Notes: generated by a model not told the origin, from the letters alone. Positions 1-11,171 are shown, counted from the stretch's first letter. The stretch is 64,000 bases of DNA from Limimaricola sp027213785 (GCF_050847355.1 NZ_CP193755.1:248001-312000), one strand, 5' to 3'. Program-made: numbers and translations.

Positions 1-116
1 TGCCCGATCCGGGCCGATGCCACGGCGGCCGACACCCGCAGATCGCGCCCGGCCGCCGACATCGAGCCCAGCTCGTAGACCCTGACGAAGGTGCGGATGT
101 TGTCGAGATAGGCCAA
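1..116 (-). CDS. LysR-family transcriptional regulator, N-terminal fragment
   Basis: The first 116 bases encode, on the minus strand, the opening 38 residues of a LysR-type winged-helix domain (DNIRTFVRVYELGSMSAAG, then RDLRVSAAVASARIG). This matches the usual pattern of an N-terminal helix, a 'GSMSAAG' turn and a recognition helix. The rest lies outside the window. The frame is closed upstream by a TGA, and no ATG or GTG lies between that stop and the HTH. The best start is therefore the TTG at 116, preceded by a weak GGGAA. The target genes cannot be inferred. Confidence 0.75.
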   Translation of the reverse strand, partial: MAYLDNIRTFVRVYELGSMSAAGRDLRVSAAVASARIG

Positions 117-188
117 GTCACGTTCCCATCGCTGTCAGCTGGGGCTTGGTTACGCCGCCTCGCGGGGTTCGGCCAGTGGCAGCCGGAG

Positions 189-842
189 CTAGCCCAGTAT
201 ACCGGGGCCGATCAGCATCACCGCGAGCGGCAGCGGCGCTGTGGCCAGCAGCATGGTCAGCGCCACGGCAACCGGCTGGAACAACCGGCTCAGCCCGGCG
301 GCCAGCAGGATGCCGCCGCCGCCGCCGATCAGAGAGTTGCCCGGCAGGTTCACCAGCAGTGCCAGAACGAGATAGCGCCGTCGCAGCACCCAGCGCCGGG
401 CCCAGCGCGGCACGCTGTCCTCGAGCTTGCGCATCCGTGCCTCTGGATCGGTTTCGCGCAGCCGCGCCAATGCCGCGGCGGCCCTGTTGAAGCCCAGCCG
501 GTCCAGCGCCAGACAGACCCGCGGCGCGGCGAGCGCCCGGCCGGCCCCGAAGGCCAGCATCAGCCCCACCGCCGTCGCGCCCCAGACGATGGGTGCGGCG
601 GCGGCACCATGCGCCATCAGCAGCGCCAGCCCGATCTCGGCTCCAGGCACGAAGGGAATCGCCAGCACCACCGCGTAGAGCAGCAGCAGACCCGCGACCG
701 TGAGGCCGAGCAGTTCCATCCGGCCTTGCGCGGCCATCTCGGCGGCGAAGTCGCGCAGCCAGAAGGCCAGCCAGAGGTTGACCGCGATCAGGATCGCGAC
801 CAGCACGAGGCGCAGGGCCAGTCGGGGCAGGGTGGTACGCAT
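189..842 (-). CDS. VTT/DedA-like integral membrane protein
   Basis: This is a 217-residue polytopic membrane protein starting MRTTLPRLALR. It has an N-terminal membrane segment (about residues 8-30), a hydrophobic block containing PFVPGAEIGLALLMA, another helix rich in Ala and Gly, and a C-terminal pair of hydrophobic stretches introduced by NLPGNSLIGGGGG. The PGxE-type re-entrant motif and the NLPGN-Gly-rich segment resemble the VTT (TVP38/TMEM64/DedA) fold seen in lipid scramblase-like proteins. A longer frame exists upstream, but its first 37 residues are Arg/His-rich and unlike the protein, so I chose the internal ATG. The substrate is unknown. It stands between the LysR fragment and glpR on the same strand with no overlap. 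Confidence 0.65.
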   Translation of the reverse strand: MRTTLPRLALRLVLVAILIAVNLWLAFWLRDFAAEMAAQGRMELLGLTVAGLLLLYAVVLAIPFVPGAEIGLALLMAHGAAAAPIVWGATAVGLMLAFGAGRALAAPRVCLALDRLGFNRAAAALARLRETDPEARMRKLEDSVPRWARRWVLRRRYLVLALLVNLPGNSLIGGGGGILLAAGLSRLFQPVAVALTMLLATAPLPLAVMLIGPGILG

Positions 843-916
843 CGGCACTCCGGGCGCGCGGGCAGGAAAGGCGCATCCCCCTTTATGCCTCGAAGGGGTG
901 AATCGCCAGTGCAGGG

Positions 917-1684
917 CTAGTCCGGTCGGGCGATGACGATGCGGGTGCCCCATTCGGCGCAGCGCTGCGCCAGCGCGGCGGGCGGCGGTGCATCGGTATA
1001 GAAGACGTCGATCTCGCGCAGCGAGGCGATGCGCGCGGGCGCGGAGCGCGAGAACTTGGAGCGGTCGGCCACCAGAACGGTGCGGCGCGAACGGCGCAGC
1101 AGGCTCTGGTTCACCCCGACCTCCTCGATGTCGAAATCGAGCAGGTCGCCGGTCTCGTCGAGCGCCGAGCAGCCGATCACCGCGAGATCGAACTTGAACT
1201 GCTGGATCGTCTGGGTGGTGAGCGAACCAACGAGCCCGCCATCCGAGCGCCTGAGCGCGCCGCCGGTGACGATCACCTGCGCCTCGGCGTTCTCGGCGAG
1301 GATGGTGGCGACGTTCATGTTGTTGGTCACCACCATCAGCCCGCGATGGCGCAGCAGCGCCCGCGCCACCGCTTCGGTCGAGGTGCCGATGTTGAGAAAG
1401 ATCGAGGCATCGTCCGAGATCTCGGCAGCACAGGCCGCGGCAATCGCGGATTTGGGCCCGGGGTTGAGGCTGCGGCGATGTTCGTAGCCGATATTGACGG
1501 TGCCCGATGGCAGCACCGCACCGCCATGCACCCGCTCGAGCCGTCCGGCCTCGGCCAGATCGGTCAGGTCGCGGCGGATCGTCTGCAGGGTCACCCCGAA
1601 ATGTTCGGCCAGCCCCTCGACCGTGACCCGCCCTTCGCGGCGGGCGATCTCGAGGATTTCTGGCTGCCGAAAGCTCTGTGACAT
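917..1684 (-). CDS. glpR: DeoR-family glycerol-3-phosphate regulon repressor
   Basis: This is a 255-residue DeoR-type repressor. The N-terminal HTH (about residues 5-60; VTVEGLAEHFGVTLQTIRRD, then RLERVHGGA) is followed by the DeoR sensor domain (about 75-235) with the NIGTSTEAVARAL and GLVGSLTTQ phosphosugar-binding segments. The family usually senses a phosphorylated sugar; in GlpR this is glycerol-3-phosphate. It is divergent from glpD and the whole glycerol import and kinase operon, which supports the GlpR assignment. A longer frame exists, but MSQSFRQPEIL is the natural family N-terminus. A 17-bp palindrome at 1698-1714, just upstream of the start, suggests autoregulation. Confidence 0.9.
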   Translation of the reverse strand: MSQSFRQPEILEIARREGRVTVEGLAEHFGVTLQTIRRDLTDLAEAGRLERVHGGAVLPSGTVNIGYEHRRSLNPGPKSAIAAACAAEISDDASIFLNIGTSTEAVARALLRHRGLMVVTNNMNVATILAENAEAQVIVTGGALRRSDGGLVGSLTTQTIQQFKFDLAVIGCSALDETGDLLDFDIEEVGVNQSLLRRSRRTVLVADRSKFSRSAPARIASLREIDVFYTDAPPPAALAQRCAEWGTRIVIARPD

Positions 1685-1697
1685 CGCGCGGATCCCG

Positions 1698-1714
1698 TTA
1701 TGGATGTTCCATAA
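1698..1714. promoter_or_regulatory. Candidate GlpR operator (perfect inverted repeat)
   Basis: TTATGGATGTTCCATAA is a perfect inverted repeat with 7-bp arms around a 3-bp centre. It ends 13 bp before the glpR start codon, inside the glpR-glpD divergent region. Its position fits an autoregulatory operator; the assignment to GlpR is inference. Confidence 0.55.
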
Positions 1715-1794
1715 TGCGCGGAATCCGGCAGAATGCAACGCAAACGCGGGATTGCTTCCCTATGTGAATGGAAACCTATAGCCCGTCTTTCCCT

Positions 1795-1820
1795 CGAAAG
1801 CTCCCGAAAAGTGCTGAAAA
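1795..1820. promoter_or_regulatory. Three 10-bp-phased GAAA repeats, possible second GlpR site
   Basis: CGAAAG at 1795, CGAAAA at 1805 and TGAAAA at 1815 recur at exactly 10-bp spacing on one face of the helix, about 135 bp upstream of glpD. Direct repeats of TTTC(G/A) at helical spacing are a known operator style for DeoR-family repressors. Binding here is inferred, not shown. Confidence 0.4.
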
Positions 1821-1955
1821 CTTCCCTCTCTACGGTCGCGAAGGGTACAGGTTCGGATCGGAGAAAGCGAACCTAAACGAAAAATTCCTCTTGCTTGGCG
1901 CGCTTCTCGGAGTCAGGATCACGGGCGAACCGAACACGGGGCGGGGGGCATCCAC

Positions 1956-3548
1956 TTGTCGGCAGTCGAGACAACCGAAGATGTCAGCGATCTCTTCGTG
2001 ATCGGTGGCGGCATCAATGGCTGCGGCATCGCCCGCGACGCTGCCGGGCGCGGGTTGTCGGTGGTTCTGGCCGAGATGGACGATCTCGCGCAGGCGACCT
2101 CCTCCTCCTCGACCAAGCTGTTCCATGGCGGGTTGCGCTACCTCGAATATTTCGAGTTCCGGCTGGTGCGCGAGGCGCTGATCGAGCGCGAGACGCTGCT
2201 GCGCGCCATGCCGCACATCTCCTGGCCGATGCGCTTCGTGCTGCCCTATCACCCGTCGATGCGATTCGAGAGCGATACCCCGACCTCGAAGCTTCTGGGC
2301 ACGGTGATGCCATGGATGAAGGGGCGGCGCCCGGCCTGGCTGATCCGGCTGGGGCTTTTCATGTACGACCATCTGGGCGGGCGGAAGATCCTGCCCGGCA
2401 CCCGCACGCTCGATCTCAGGCGCGACCCGGCCGGCGGGCCGCTCGATCCCAAGTTCGAGACCGCCTACGAATACTCCGACTGCTGGATCGAGGATTCGCG
2501 GCTCGTGGTCCTGAACGCCCGCGACGCCGAGGCGCGCGGCGCGCGGATCATGACCCGGACCAAGGTGCTGCATGCGACGCGGGAGGGCGACCTCTGGGCC
2601 ATCGAGGTCGAGGACCGCGACACCGGCGCGCGGCGCACGCACCGGGCCCGGATGCTGGTCAATGCGGGCGGGCCCTGGGTCGGCAAGCTGCTGAAGGGCG
2701 CGATCGACGTGGAAACCCGCGAGGGCGTGCGCCTCGTGCGCGGCAGCCACATCGTCACCGAGCGGCTCTACGATCACGACAAGTGCTATTTCTTCCAGGG
2801 CACCGACGGGCGGATCATCTTCGCGATCCCCTACGAGACCGATTTCACGCTGATCGGCACCACCGATGCCGACCACCCCGATCCCTCCGAGCCGGCGGTC
2901 TGCACGCCCGAGGAGCAGGACTATCTGTGCCGCTTCGCGAGCCGCTATTTCGAACGCGAGGTGACGCGCGACGACATCGTCTGGACCTATTCGGGGGTGC
3001 GTCCGCTCTATGACGACGGCGCCTCGAGCGCCACGGCGGCGACGCGGGACTACACGCTCAAGGTCGATGCCGAAGGCGGCGCGCCGGTGCTCAACGTCTT
3101 CGGCGGCAAGATCACCACCTATCGCCGTCTCGCCGAGAGCGCGATGGAGAAGATCGCGCCCTATTTCGAGACGACGAAGGGTCGCTGGACCGCTGGCGTC
3201 GCGCTGCCGGGCGGGGATTTCCCGGTCGATGGCGTCGAGGCGCTGATCGCGGGGCTCGAGGCGGATTACCCGTTCCTCGACCGGCGCTGGGCGCGGCGGC
3301 TGGTGCGCGCCTATGGCACCGAGGCGCGATCGATCCTCGGCAAGGCCCGGAGCGCGCAGGATCTCGGTCGCGATTTCGGGGCGACGCTGACCGAGGCCGA
3401 GGTCGCGTGGCTCGTCGAAAAGGAATACGCTCGCAGCGCGGATGACGTGCTGTGGAGGAGATCGAAGCTGGGGCTGCGCCTGACGGGAGATCAGGCCGCC
3501 GCCCTCGAGGACTGGATGCAGGGAGAGAGGGCCGCGCGGCACGGCTGA
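1956..3548 (+). CDS. glpD: Glycerol-3-phosphate dehydrogenase (FAD, aerobic)
   Basis: This 530-residue enzyme oxidises sn-glycerol-3-phosphate to dihydroxyacetone phosphate at the inner membrane and passes electrons to quinone. An N-terminal Rossmann motif DLFVIGGGINGCGIARDAAG (about residues 12-31) binds FAD. The family segment KLFHGGLRYLEYFEFRLVRE follows, and the GlpD C-terminal domain carries the FGGKITTYRRLAE motif. The length is close to the usual 500-530. The only start that keeps the FAD motif complete is a TTG at 1956, preceded by a very G-rich stretch (GGGGCGGGGGG). It is the first gene of the glycerol operon, 29 bp before glpS. Confidence 0.95.
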   Translation: MSAVETTEDVSDLFVIGGGINGCGIARDAAGRGLSVVLAEMDDLAQATSSSSTKLFHGGLRYLEYFEFRLVREALIERETLLRAMPHISWPMRFVLPYHPSMRFESDTPTSKLLGTVMPWMKGRRPAWLIRLGLFMYDHLGGRKILPGTRTLDLRRDPAGGPLDPKFETAYEYSDCWIEDSRLVVLNARDAEARGARIMTRTKVLHATREGDLWAIEVEDRDTGARRTHRARMLVNAGGPWVGKLLKGAIDVETREGVRLVRGSHIVTERLYDHDKCYFFQGTDGRIIFAIPYETDFTLIGTTDADHPDPSEPAVCTPEEQDYLCRFASRYFEREVTRDDIVWTYSGVRPLYDDGASSATAATRDYTLKVDAEGGAPVLNVFGGKITTYRRLAESAMEKIAPYFETTKGRWTAGVALPGGDFPVDGVEALIAGLEADYPFLDRRWARRLVRAYGTEARSILGKARSAQDLGRDFGATLTEAEVAWLVEKEYARSADDVLWRRSKLGLRLTGDQAAALEDWMQGERAARHG

Positions 3549-3577
3549 GGAGGGCCGCGCGACCGGGGAGGACGATC

Positions 3578-4666
3578 ATGACGCTGACGCTGGAGGGCGT
3601 GTCGAAGCGGGTGGAGGGGCAGACCCATATCCACCGCACCGACCTCACGTTGCAAAACGGCACGATGAACGTGCTGCTGGGCCCGACCCTGTCGGGCAAG
3701 ACCTCGTTGATGCGGCTGATGGCGGGGCTCGACGCACCGACGACCGGCCGCATCCTGTGGAACGGCGAGGACGTGACCGGCGTGCGGGTGCAGGACCGCA
3801 AGGTGGCGATGGTCTACCAGCAGTTCATCAACTACCCGTCGATGACGGTCTACGACAACATCGCCTCGCCGATGCGGATCTCGGGCAAGTCGAAGGACGA
3901 GATCGACGCCGCCGTTCGAAAATCGGCCGAGATGATGAAGCTGACCCCGCTTCTCGATCGCAAGCCGCTGGAGCTGTCGGGCGGTCAGCAACAGCGCTGC
4001 GCGCTGGCCCGGGCGCTGGTCAAGGATGCGGGTCTGGTGCTCTTGGACGAGCCGCTGGCCAATCTCGACTACAAGCTGCGCGAGGAGTTGCGCGCCGAAA
4101 TCCCCAAGATCTTCGAAGAGGCGGGCTCGATCTTCGTCTATGCCACCACTGAGCCGGAGGAGGCGCTGCTGCTGGGCGGCCATGTCGCGACGCTCTGGGA
4201 GGGGCGAGTGACGCAGTTCGGCCCGACGCCACAGGTCTACCGCCATCCGGTGGACGCGACCACGGCACGGGTCTTCTCCGATCCGCCAATGAATTTCCTG
4301 CCCTTCGAGAAGCGCGGGGCGGTCCTGCATCTCGATGGCGGCCGCGAGGTGCCGGCGGCGGGCGCGCTGGGCAGCTTGCGCGACGGTCGCTATCAGGGGG
4401 GCTTTCGCCCCAACCACATGGAGCTGGAGCGCCGCCACGAGGGCGACATCGCCTTCGAGACGCGGCTCGCGGTGACCGAGATCACCGGCTCCGAGACCTT
4501 CGTGCATCTCGACCATCACGGCACCCGCTGGGTCGGGCTGATCCATGGCGTGCGCAACCTGCGCCCCGGGCAGGCGCTCACCGCCTATCTCGACCCGGCG
4601 CATGTCTACGTCTTCGCCGAGGACGGCCCGCTCGTCGCCCCTGCATCCTACGTGGAGGCCGCCTGA
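3578..4666 (+). CDS. glpS: Glycerol ABC importer ATPase subunit GlpS
   Basis: This is a 362-residue ABC ATPase of the sugar/polyol (CUT1/MalK-like) class. Residues 1-230 form the nucleotide-binding domain and the rest a TOBE-like regulatory domain. Visible motifs are Walker A GPTLSGKTS, the signature LSGGQQQR, and Walker B LVLLDEPLANLD. The switch (H-loop) position reads YATTEPEEA, with Thr where nearly all ABC proteins have His. It pairs with GlpT, whose signature is degenerate, so the dimer should have one intact and one degraded ATP site. The ATG at 3578 removes an Arg-rich extension that overlaps glpD. The stop is 1 bp from the glpT start. Confidence 0.9.
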   Translation: MTLTLEGVSKRVEGQTHIHRTDLTLQNGTMNVLLGPTLSGKTSLMRLMAGLDAPTTGRILWNGEDVTGVRVQDRKVAMVYQQFINYPSMTVYDNIASPMRISGKSKDEIDAAVRKSAEMMKLTPLLDRKPLELSGGQQQRCALARALVKDAGLVLLDEPLANLDYKLREELRAEIPKIFEEAGSIFVYATTEPEEALLLGGHVATLWEGRVTQFGPTPQVYRHPVDATTARVFSDPPMNFLPFEKRGAVLHLDGGREVPAAGALGSLRDGRYQGGFRPNHMELERRHEGDIAFETRLAVTEITGSETFVHLDHHGTRWVGLIHGVRNLRPGQALTAYLDPAHVYVFAEDGPLVAPASYVEAA

Positions 4667-4667
4667 C

Positions 4668-5762
4668 ATGGCCAAGATCACGCTCGACAACCTCGCGCAT
4701 TCCTACCTCAAGCAGCCGAAATCCGACGATGACTGGGCGCTCAAGGAGCTGAACCACGACTGGGCCGATGGCGAGGCCTACGCGCTCCTGGGCTCCTCGG
4801 GCTGCGGCAAGTCCACGCTGCTCAACATCATCTCGGGGCTGCTGCGGCCGAGCCGGGGGCGAATCCTGTTCGACGGGCGCGACGTGACCGACGCGCCGAC
4901 GGCCGAGCGCAACATCGCGCAGGTGTTCCAGTTCCCGGTGGTCTACGACACCATGACGGTGGGCGAGAACCTCGCCTTTCCTCTCAAGAACCGCGGCGCC
5001 GATCCGAAATACATCGCCGAGCGAGTGAACAGCATCGCGGCGATGATCGGCATGGAGGATCAGCTCAGGCGCAAGGCGCGCGGGCTGACGGCCGACGCCA
5101 AGCAGAAGATCAGCCTTGGTCGCGGCATGGTGCGCGAGGACGTGAACGCGCTTCTCTTCGACGAGCCGCTGACCGTGATCGACCCCCACATGAAGTGGGA
5201 ACTCAGGACCCAGCTCAAGCAGCTGCACCACGACTTCGGCCACACGATGATCTACGTCACCCATGACCAGACCGAGGCGCTGACCTTCGCCGACAAGGTG
5301 GTGGTGATGTATGATGGGCGCGTGGTGCAGATCGGCACGCCGCAGGAGCTGTTCGAGCGGCCCGCGCATACCTTCGTGGGCTTCTTCATCGGTTCGCCCG
5401 GCATGAACCTGTTCGACGCCCAGGTATCCGGCGCGACCGCCATCGTGCAGGGCGTGGCGGTGCCGCTGGGCGACAGCTACGCCCCCGTCGCGGGTCAGGT
5501 GCAGATCGGCGTCCGGCCCGAATTCGTCCGGCTGCATGCGGGCGGCGAAGGGCTGCCCGCGCGCATCCTGCGCGTCGAGGATGTGGGCCGTCACAAGATC
5601 GTCCGGCTCGATGTCGGCGGCACCGCCGCCAACGCGATCCTCGACGAGGGCACGCCGGTGCCGGCAGGGGCGGACCGGGTGAGCTTCGATACGGAGGCTA
5701 TCAACGTCTATGCCGACGAGTGGCGCGTCGCTCCGGGGACCGCGCAGGGGAGGGCCGCGTGA
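4668..5762 (+). CDS. glpT: Glycerol ABC importer ATPase subunit GlpT
   Basis: This is a 364-residue second ABC ATPase of the glycerol importer (not the unrelated enteric antiporter of the same name). Walker A is GSSGCGKST, Walker B is ALLFDEPLTVID, and the H-loop is intact (YVTHDQTEAL). The signature helix reads LTADAKQKISLGRG where LSGGQ is expected, so it cannot form a consensus signature. A C-terminal TOBE-like domain (about residues 240-364) follows. Its stop overlaps the glpP start (TGATG), so the subunits should be co-translated. Assignment rests on the paired ATPases in a glp operon, as described for Rhizobium GlpSTPQUV. Confidence 0.9.
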   Translation: MAKITLDNLAHSYLKQPKSDDDWALKELNHDWADGEAYALLGSSGCGKSTLLNIISGLLRPSRGRILFDGRDVTDAPTAERNIAQVFQFPVVYDTMTVGENLAFPLKNRGADPKYIAERVNSIAAMIGMEDQLRRKARGLTADAKQKISLGRGMVREDVNALLFDEPLTVIDPHMKWELRTQLKQLHHDFGHTMIYVTHDQTEALTFADKVVVMYDGRVVQIGTPQELFERPAHTFVGFFIGSPGMNLFDAQVSGATAIVQGVAVPLGDSYAPVAGQVQIGVRPEFVRLHAGGEGLPARILRVEDVGRHKIVRLDVGGTAANAILDEGTPVPAGADRVSFDTEAINVYADEWRVAPGTAQGRAA

Positions 5763-6633
5763 TGAACAAGACCGTCAATCAGAAAGCCTGGTTCCTGGTG
5801 CTGCCGGTGCTGATCCTCGTCGGGTTTTCGGCGGTGATCCCGCTGATGACCGTGGTGAACTATTCCGTGCAGGACACCTTCGGCAACAACGTCTTCTTCT
5901 GGGCCGGTCTCGACTGGTTCCGCGACATGCTCGAAAGCGAGCGGATGTGGAACGCGCTGGGCCGCCAACTGGTCTTCTCGAGCATCATCCTCGCGATCGA
6001 GGTGCCGCTGGGCATCTTCGTCGCGCTCAACATGCCGAAGAAAGGCTTCTGGGCTTCGTTCTGCCTCGTGCTGATGTCGCTGCCGCTGCTGATCCCGTGG
6101 AACGTGGTCGGCACGATCTGGCAGATCTTTGGCCGGGTCGATATCGGGCTCCTGGGCTACGTGCTGGCCAAGCTGGGCGTGAACTACAACTACACCCAGA
6201 ACGTGATCGACGCCTGGGCCACGGTCATCATCATGGATGTCTGGCACTGGACCTCGCTGGTGGCGCTCTTGGCCTATGCCGGCCTGCAATCGATCCCCGA
6301 CGCCTATTACCAGGCCGCCAAGATCGATCAGGCCTCGCGCTGGAAGGTGTTCCGCTTCATCGAACTGCCGAAGATGGCGGGCGTGCTGATGATCGCGATC
6401 CTGCTGCGGTTCATGGACAGTTTCATGATCTATACCGAGCCCTTCGTCGTCACCGGGGGCGGTCCCGGCAACGCCACCACCTTCCTGTCGATCGATCTCG
6501 TGAAGATGGCGCTGGGACAGTTCGACCTCGGCCCGGCGGCGGCCTTCAGCCTGATGTACTTCCTCGTCATCCTGCTGATCTCCTGGGTGTTCTACACCGT
6601 GATGACCAACCTCGACAAAAGGGATGGTGTCTG

Positions 6634-6634
<1 letters not shown>
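5762..6634 (+). CDS. glpP: Glycerol ABC importer permease GlpP
   Basis: This is a 290-residue inner-membrane permease of the MalF/UgpA class. It has about six hydrophobic segments, beginning AWFLVLPVLILVGFSAVIPL. The cytoplasmic EAA loop is recognisable as YYQAAKIDQASRWKVFRFIE, which contacts the ATPase dimer. The start overlaps the glpT stop by one base and the stop overlaps the glpQ ATG by one base. The gene is therefore locked into a transport operon with its partner permease. Confidence 0.9.
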
Positions 6635-7527
<893 letters not shown>

Positions 7528-7542
7528 GAGAGGAGAGACGAC

Positions 7543-7815
7543 ATGGCATGGATGGCATGGACGGTCCCCACGGCGATCTTCTTCGGCTCGATCGCGGCGC
7601 TGCTGATCATCTTCACGGTGCTGGCGATCCGTTATCCCGAAACGCCGCGCACCGGCGTTCTGGGAATCGAGACGACGCGCGGCGACCGGCTCTTCATCAC
7701 GCTTCTGGGCTCCGCCTTCATCAATCTCGCCTGGCTGGGGCTTGTCGATGCGCCGCAGCCTTGGGCGATGCTGGTCTGCCTCGTTTACGCCGCCGCGGTG
7801 TTCCGCTGGGTCTGA
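7543..7815 (+). CDS. glpU: DUF2160 small membrane protein of the glycerol importer operon
   Basis: This is a 90-residue integral membrane protein with two to three hydrophobic segments (TAIFFGSIAALLIIFTVLAI near the start, then FITLLGSAFINLAWLGLV, then a C-terminal helix ending FRWV). It matches the DUF2160 family, found between the permeases and the binding protein in alphaproteobacterial glycerol transporter operons (glpU of the rhizobial glpSTPQUV). Its function is not established; an accessory or assembly role in the importer is inferred from position only. A GAGAGGAGAG ribosome-binding site precedes the ATG. Confidence 0.8.
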   Translation: MAWMAWTVPTAIFFGSIAALLIIFTVLAIRYPETPRTGVLGIETTRGDRLFITLLGSAFINLAWLGLVDAPQPWAMLVCLVYAAAVFRWV

Positions 7816-7879
7816 CGAGTTTCACGAAGCGCCGTTCGGGGAGGACGGCGTGATGGTTCGACAAATGGGAGGAAACCAT

Positions 7880-9601
7880 ATGAACCCGCTTCTGAAATCC
7901 ACCACCGCGTTGGGCCTCGCGCTCGGTCTCATGGCGGGGCCCGCCATGGCCGACATGGAGGCCGCGATCAGCTTCCTCGACGAGGAGATCGAGCGATCCG
8001 CCCTCACCCGCGAGGAGCAAGAAGCCGAGATGCAGTGGTTCGTCGATGCCGCCGAGCCGTTCTCGGGCATGTCGATCAACGTGGTCTCCGAAACCATCAC
8101 CACGCATGAATACGAGGCCAACGTGCTGGCCCCGGCCTTTACCGCGATCACCGGCATCAACGTCACCCACGACCTGATCGGCGAGGGCGACGTGGTCGAG
8201 AAGCTGCAGACCCAGATGCAGTCGGGCGAGAACATCTACGACGCCTACATCAACGACAGCGACCTGATCGGCACGCATTGGCGCTACCAGCAGGCGCGCA
8301 ACCTGACCGACTGGATGGCGGGCGAGGGCGCCGACGTCACCAACCCCAACCTCAACCTCGACGACTTCATCGGGCTGCAGTTCACCACCGGTCCGGATGG
8401 CAAGCTCTACCAGCTGCCCGACCAGCAATTCGCGAACCTCTACTGGTTCCGCCACGACTGGTTCACCGACGAGAAGAACATGGCGGATTTCGAGGCCGAG
8501 TACGGCTATCCGCTCGGCGTGCCGGTCAACTGGTCGGCCTATGAGGACATCGCCGCCTTCTTCACCGGCCGCGACCTGAGTCACATGGGTGTGTCGGGCG
8601 AGGTCTTCGGCCACATGGATTACGGCAAGAAGGACCCGAGCCTCGGCTGGCGCTTCACCGATGCGTGGATGTCGATGGCCGGGATGGGCGACAAGGGCGA
8701 GCCCAACGGCCTGCCGGTCGACGAATGGGGCGTCCGCGTCAACGAGAACAGCCAGCCCGTGGGCTCCTGCGTGGCGCGCGGCGGCGCGACCAACTCGCCC
8801 GCGGCCGTCTACGCGATCGAGAAGTACACCGACTGGCTGCAGAACTACGCCCCGCCCGCGGCTGCCGGCATGACCTTCTCGGAATCCGGCCCGGTGCCGG
8901 CGCAGGGCCAGATCGCGCAGCAGATGTTCTGGTACACCGCCTTCACCGCCGACATGGTCGGCGACGGCGCGGCGGCCGTGCTGAACGAGGATGGCAGCCC
9001 CAAATGGCGCATGGCCCCCAGCCCGCACGGCGTCTACTGGGAAGAGGGCATGAAGGTCGGCTACCAGGACGCGGGCTCCTGGACGCTGATGGAATCGACC
9101 CCGGTCGATCGCGCCAAGGCGGCCTGGCTCTACGCCCAGTTCGTCACCTCGCAGACCGTGGACGTCGAGAAGTCGCATGCGGGCCTGACCTTCATCCGCG
9201 AATCGACGATCCAGCACGAAAGCTTCACCGAGCGCGCGCCCGAGCTTGGCGGTCTCGTCGAGTTCTACCGCTCGCCCGATCGGGTGCGCTGGTCGCCCAC
9301 CGGCACCAACATCCCCGACTATCCCAAGCTGGCGCAGCTCTGGTGGCAGAACATCGGTGACGCCTCCTCGGGCGCCAAGACCGCGCAGGAGGCCCTCGAC
9401 AGCCTCTGCGAGCAGCAGGAGCAGGTGCTCGAGCGGCTCGAGCGCGCGGGCATCCAGGGCGATCTCGGCCCGGTCATGAACGAGGAGCAGGATCCGCAGT
9501 ACTGGCTCGACCAGCCCGGCGCGCCGAAGCCGAAGCTGGAGAACGAGGACGAGGAGCCCGAAACCATCAGCTATGAAGAGCTGATCAAGTCCTGGCAGTA
9601 A
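7880..9601 (+). CDS. glpV: Periplasmic glycerol-binding protein GlpV
   Basis: This is a 573-residue solute-binding protein with a classical signal peptide (MNPLLKSTTALGLALG, cleavage after AMA at about residue 25). It is long for an extracellular binding protein but normal for the GlpV/YtfQ-like family in this operon type. An aromatic- and acid-rich mature domain contains YINDSDLIGTHWRYQQA and QQMFWYTAFTADMVG. It should deliver glycerol to GlpPQ. The ATG at 7880 has a strong GGGAGGAAACC ribosome-binding site; upstream in-frame starts lack one. Two GC-rich stem-loops follow before glpK. Confidence 0.9.
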   Translation: MNPLLKSTTALGLALGLMAGPAMADMEAAISFLDEEIERSALTREEQEAEMQWFVDAAEPFSGMSINVVSETITTHEYEANVLAPAFTAITGINVTHDLIGEGDVVEKLQTQMQSGENIYDAYINDSDLIGTHWRYQQARNLTDWMAGEGADVTNPNLNLDDFIGLQFTTGPDGKLYQLPDQQFANLYWFRHDWFTDEKNMADFEAEYGYPLGVPVNWSAYEDIAAFFTGRDLSHMGVSGEVFGHMDYGKKDPSLGWRFTDAWMSMAGMGDKGEPNGLPVDEWGVRVNENSQPVGSCVARGGATNSPAAVYAIEKYTDWLQNYAPPAAAGMTFSESGPVPAQGQIAQQMFWYTAFTADMVGDGAAAVLNEDGSPKWRMAPSPHGVYWEEGMKVGYQDAGSWTLMESTPVDRAKAAWLYAQFVTSQTVDVEKSHAGLTFIRESTIQHESFTERAPELGGLVEFYRSPDRVRWSPTGTNIPDYPKLAQLWWQNIGDASSGAKTAQEALDSLCEQQEQVLERLERAGIQGDLGPVMNEEQDPQYWLDQPGAPKPKLENEDEEPETISYEELIKSWQ

Positions 9602-9611
9602 ATGCCGAACC

Positions 9612-9664
9612 GCCGGGGCCGTCTGGCCCCGGCATCCCGCGCCGCGGAGCCTCCCGCCGCGGCG
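9612..9664 (+). promoter_or_regulatory. Tandem intercistronic stem-loops between glpV and glpK
   Basis: Arms 9612-9620 and 9625-9633 form a perfect 9-bp stem around the tetraloop GTCT. Arms 9640-9647 and 9657-9664 form an 8-bp stem. No T-tract follows. Such hairpins after a binding-protein gene commonly protect upstream mRNA and lower downstream expression; that role here is inference. Confidence 0.5.
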
Positions 9665-9689
9665 CGTTCCTTTCAGACAAGAGCATCCG

Positions 9690-11167
<1,478 letters not shown>

Positions 11168-11171
<4 letters not shown>

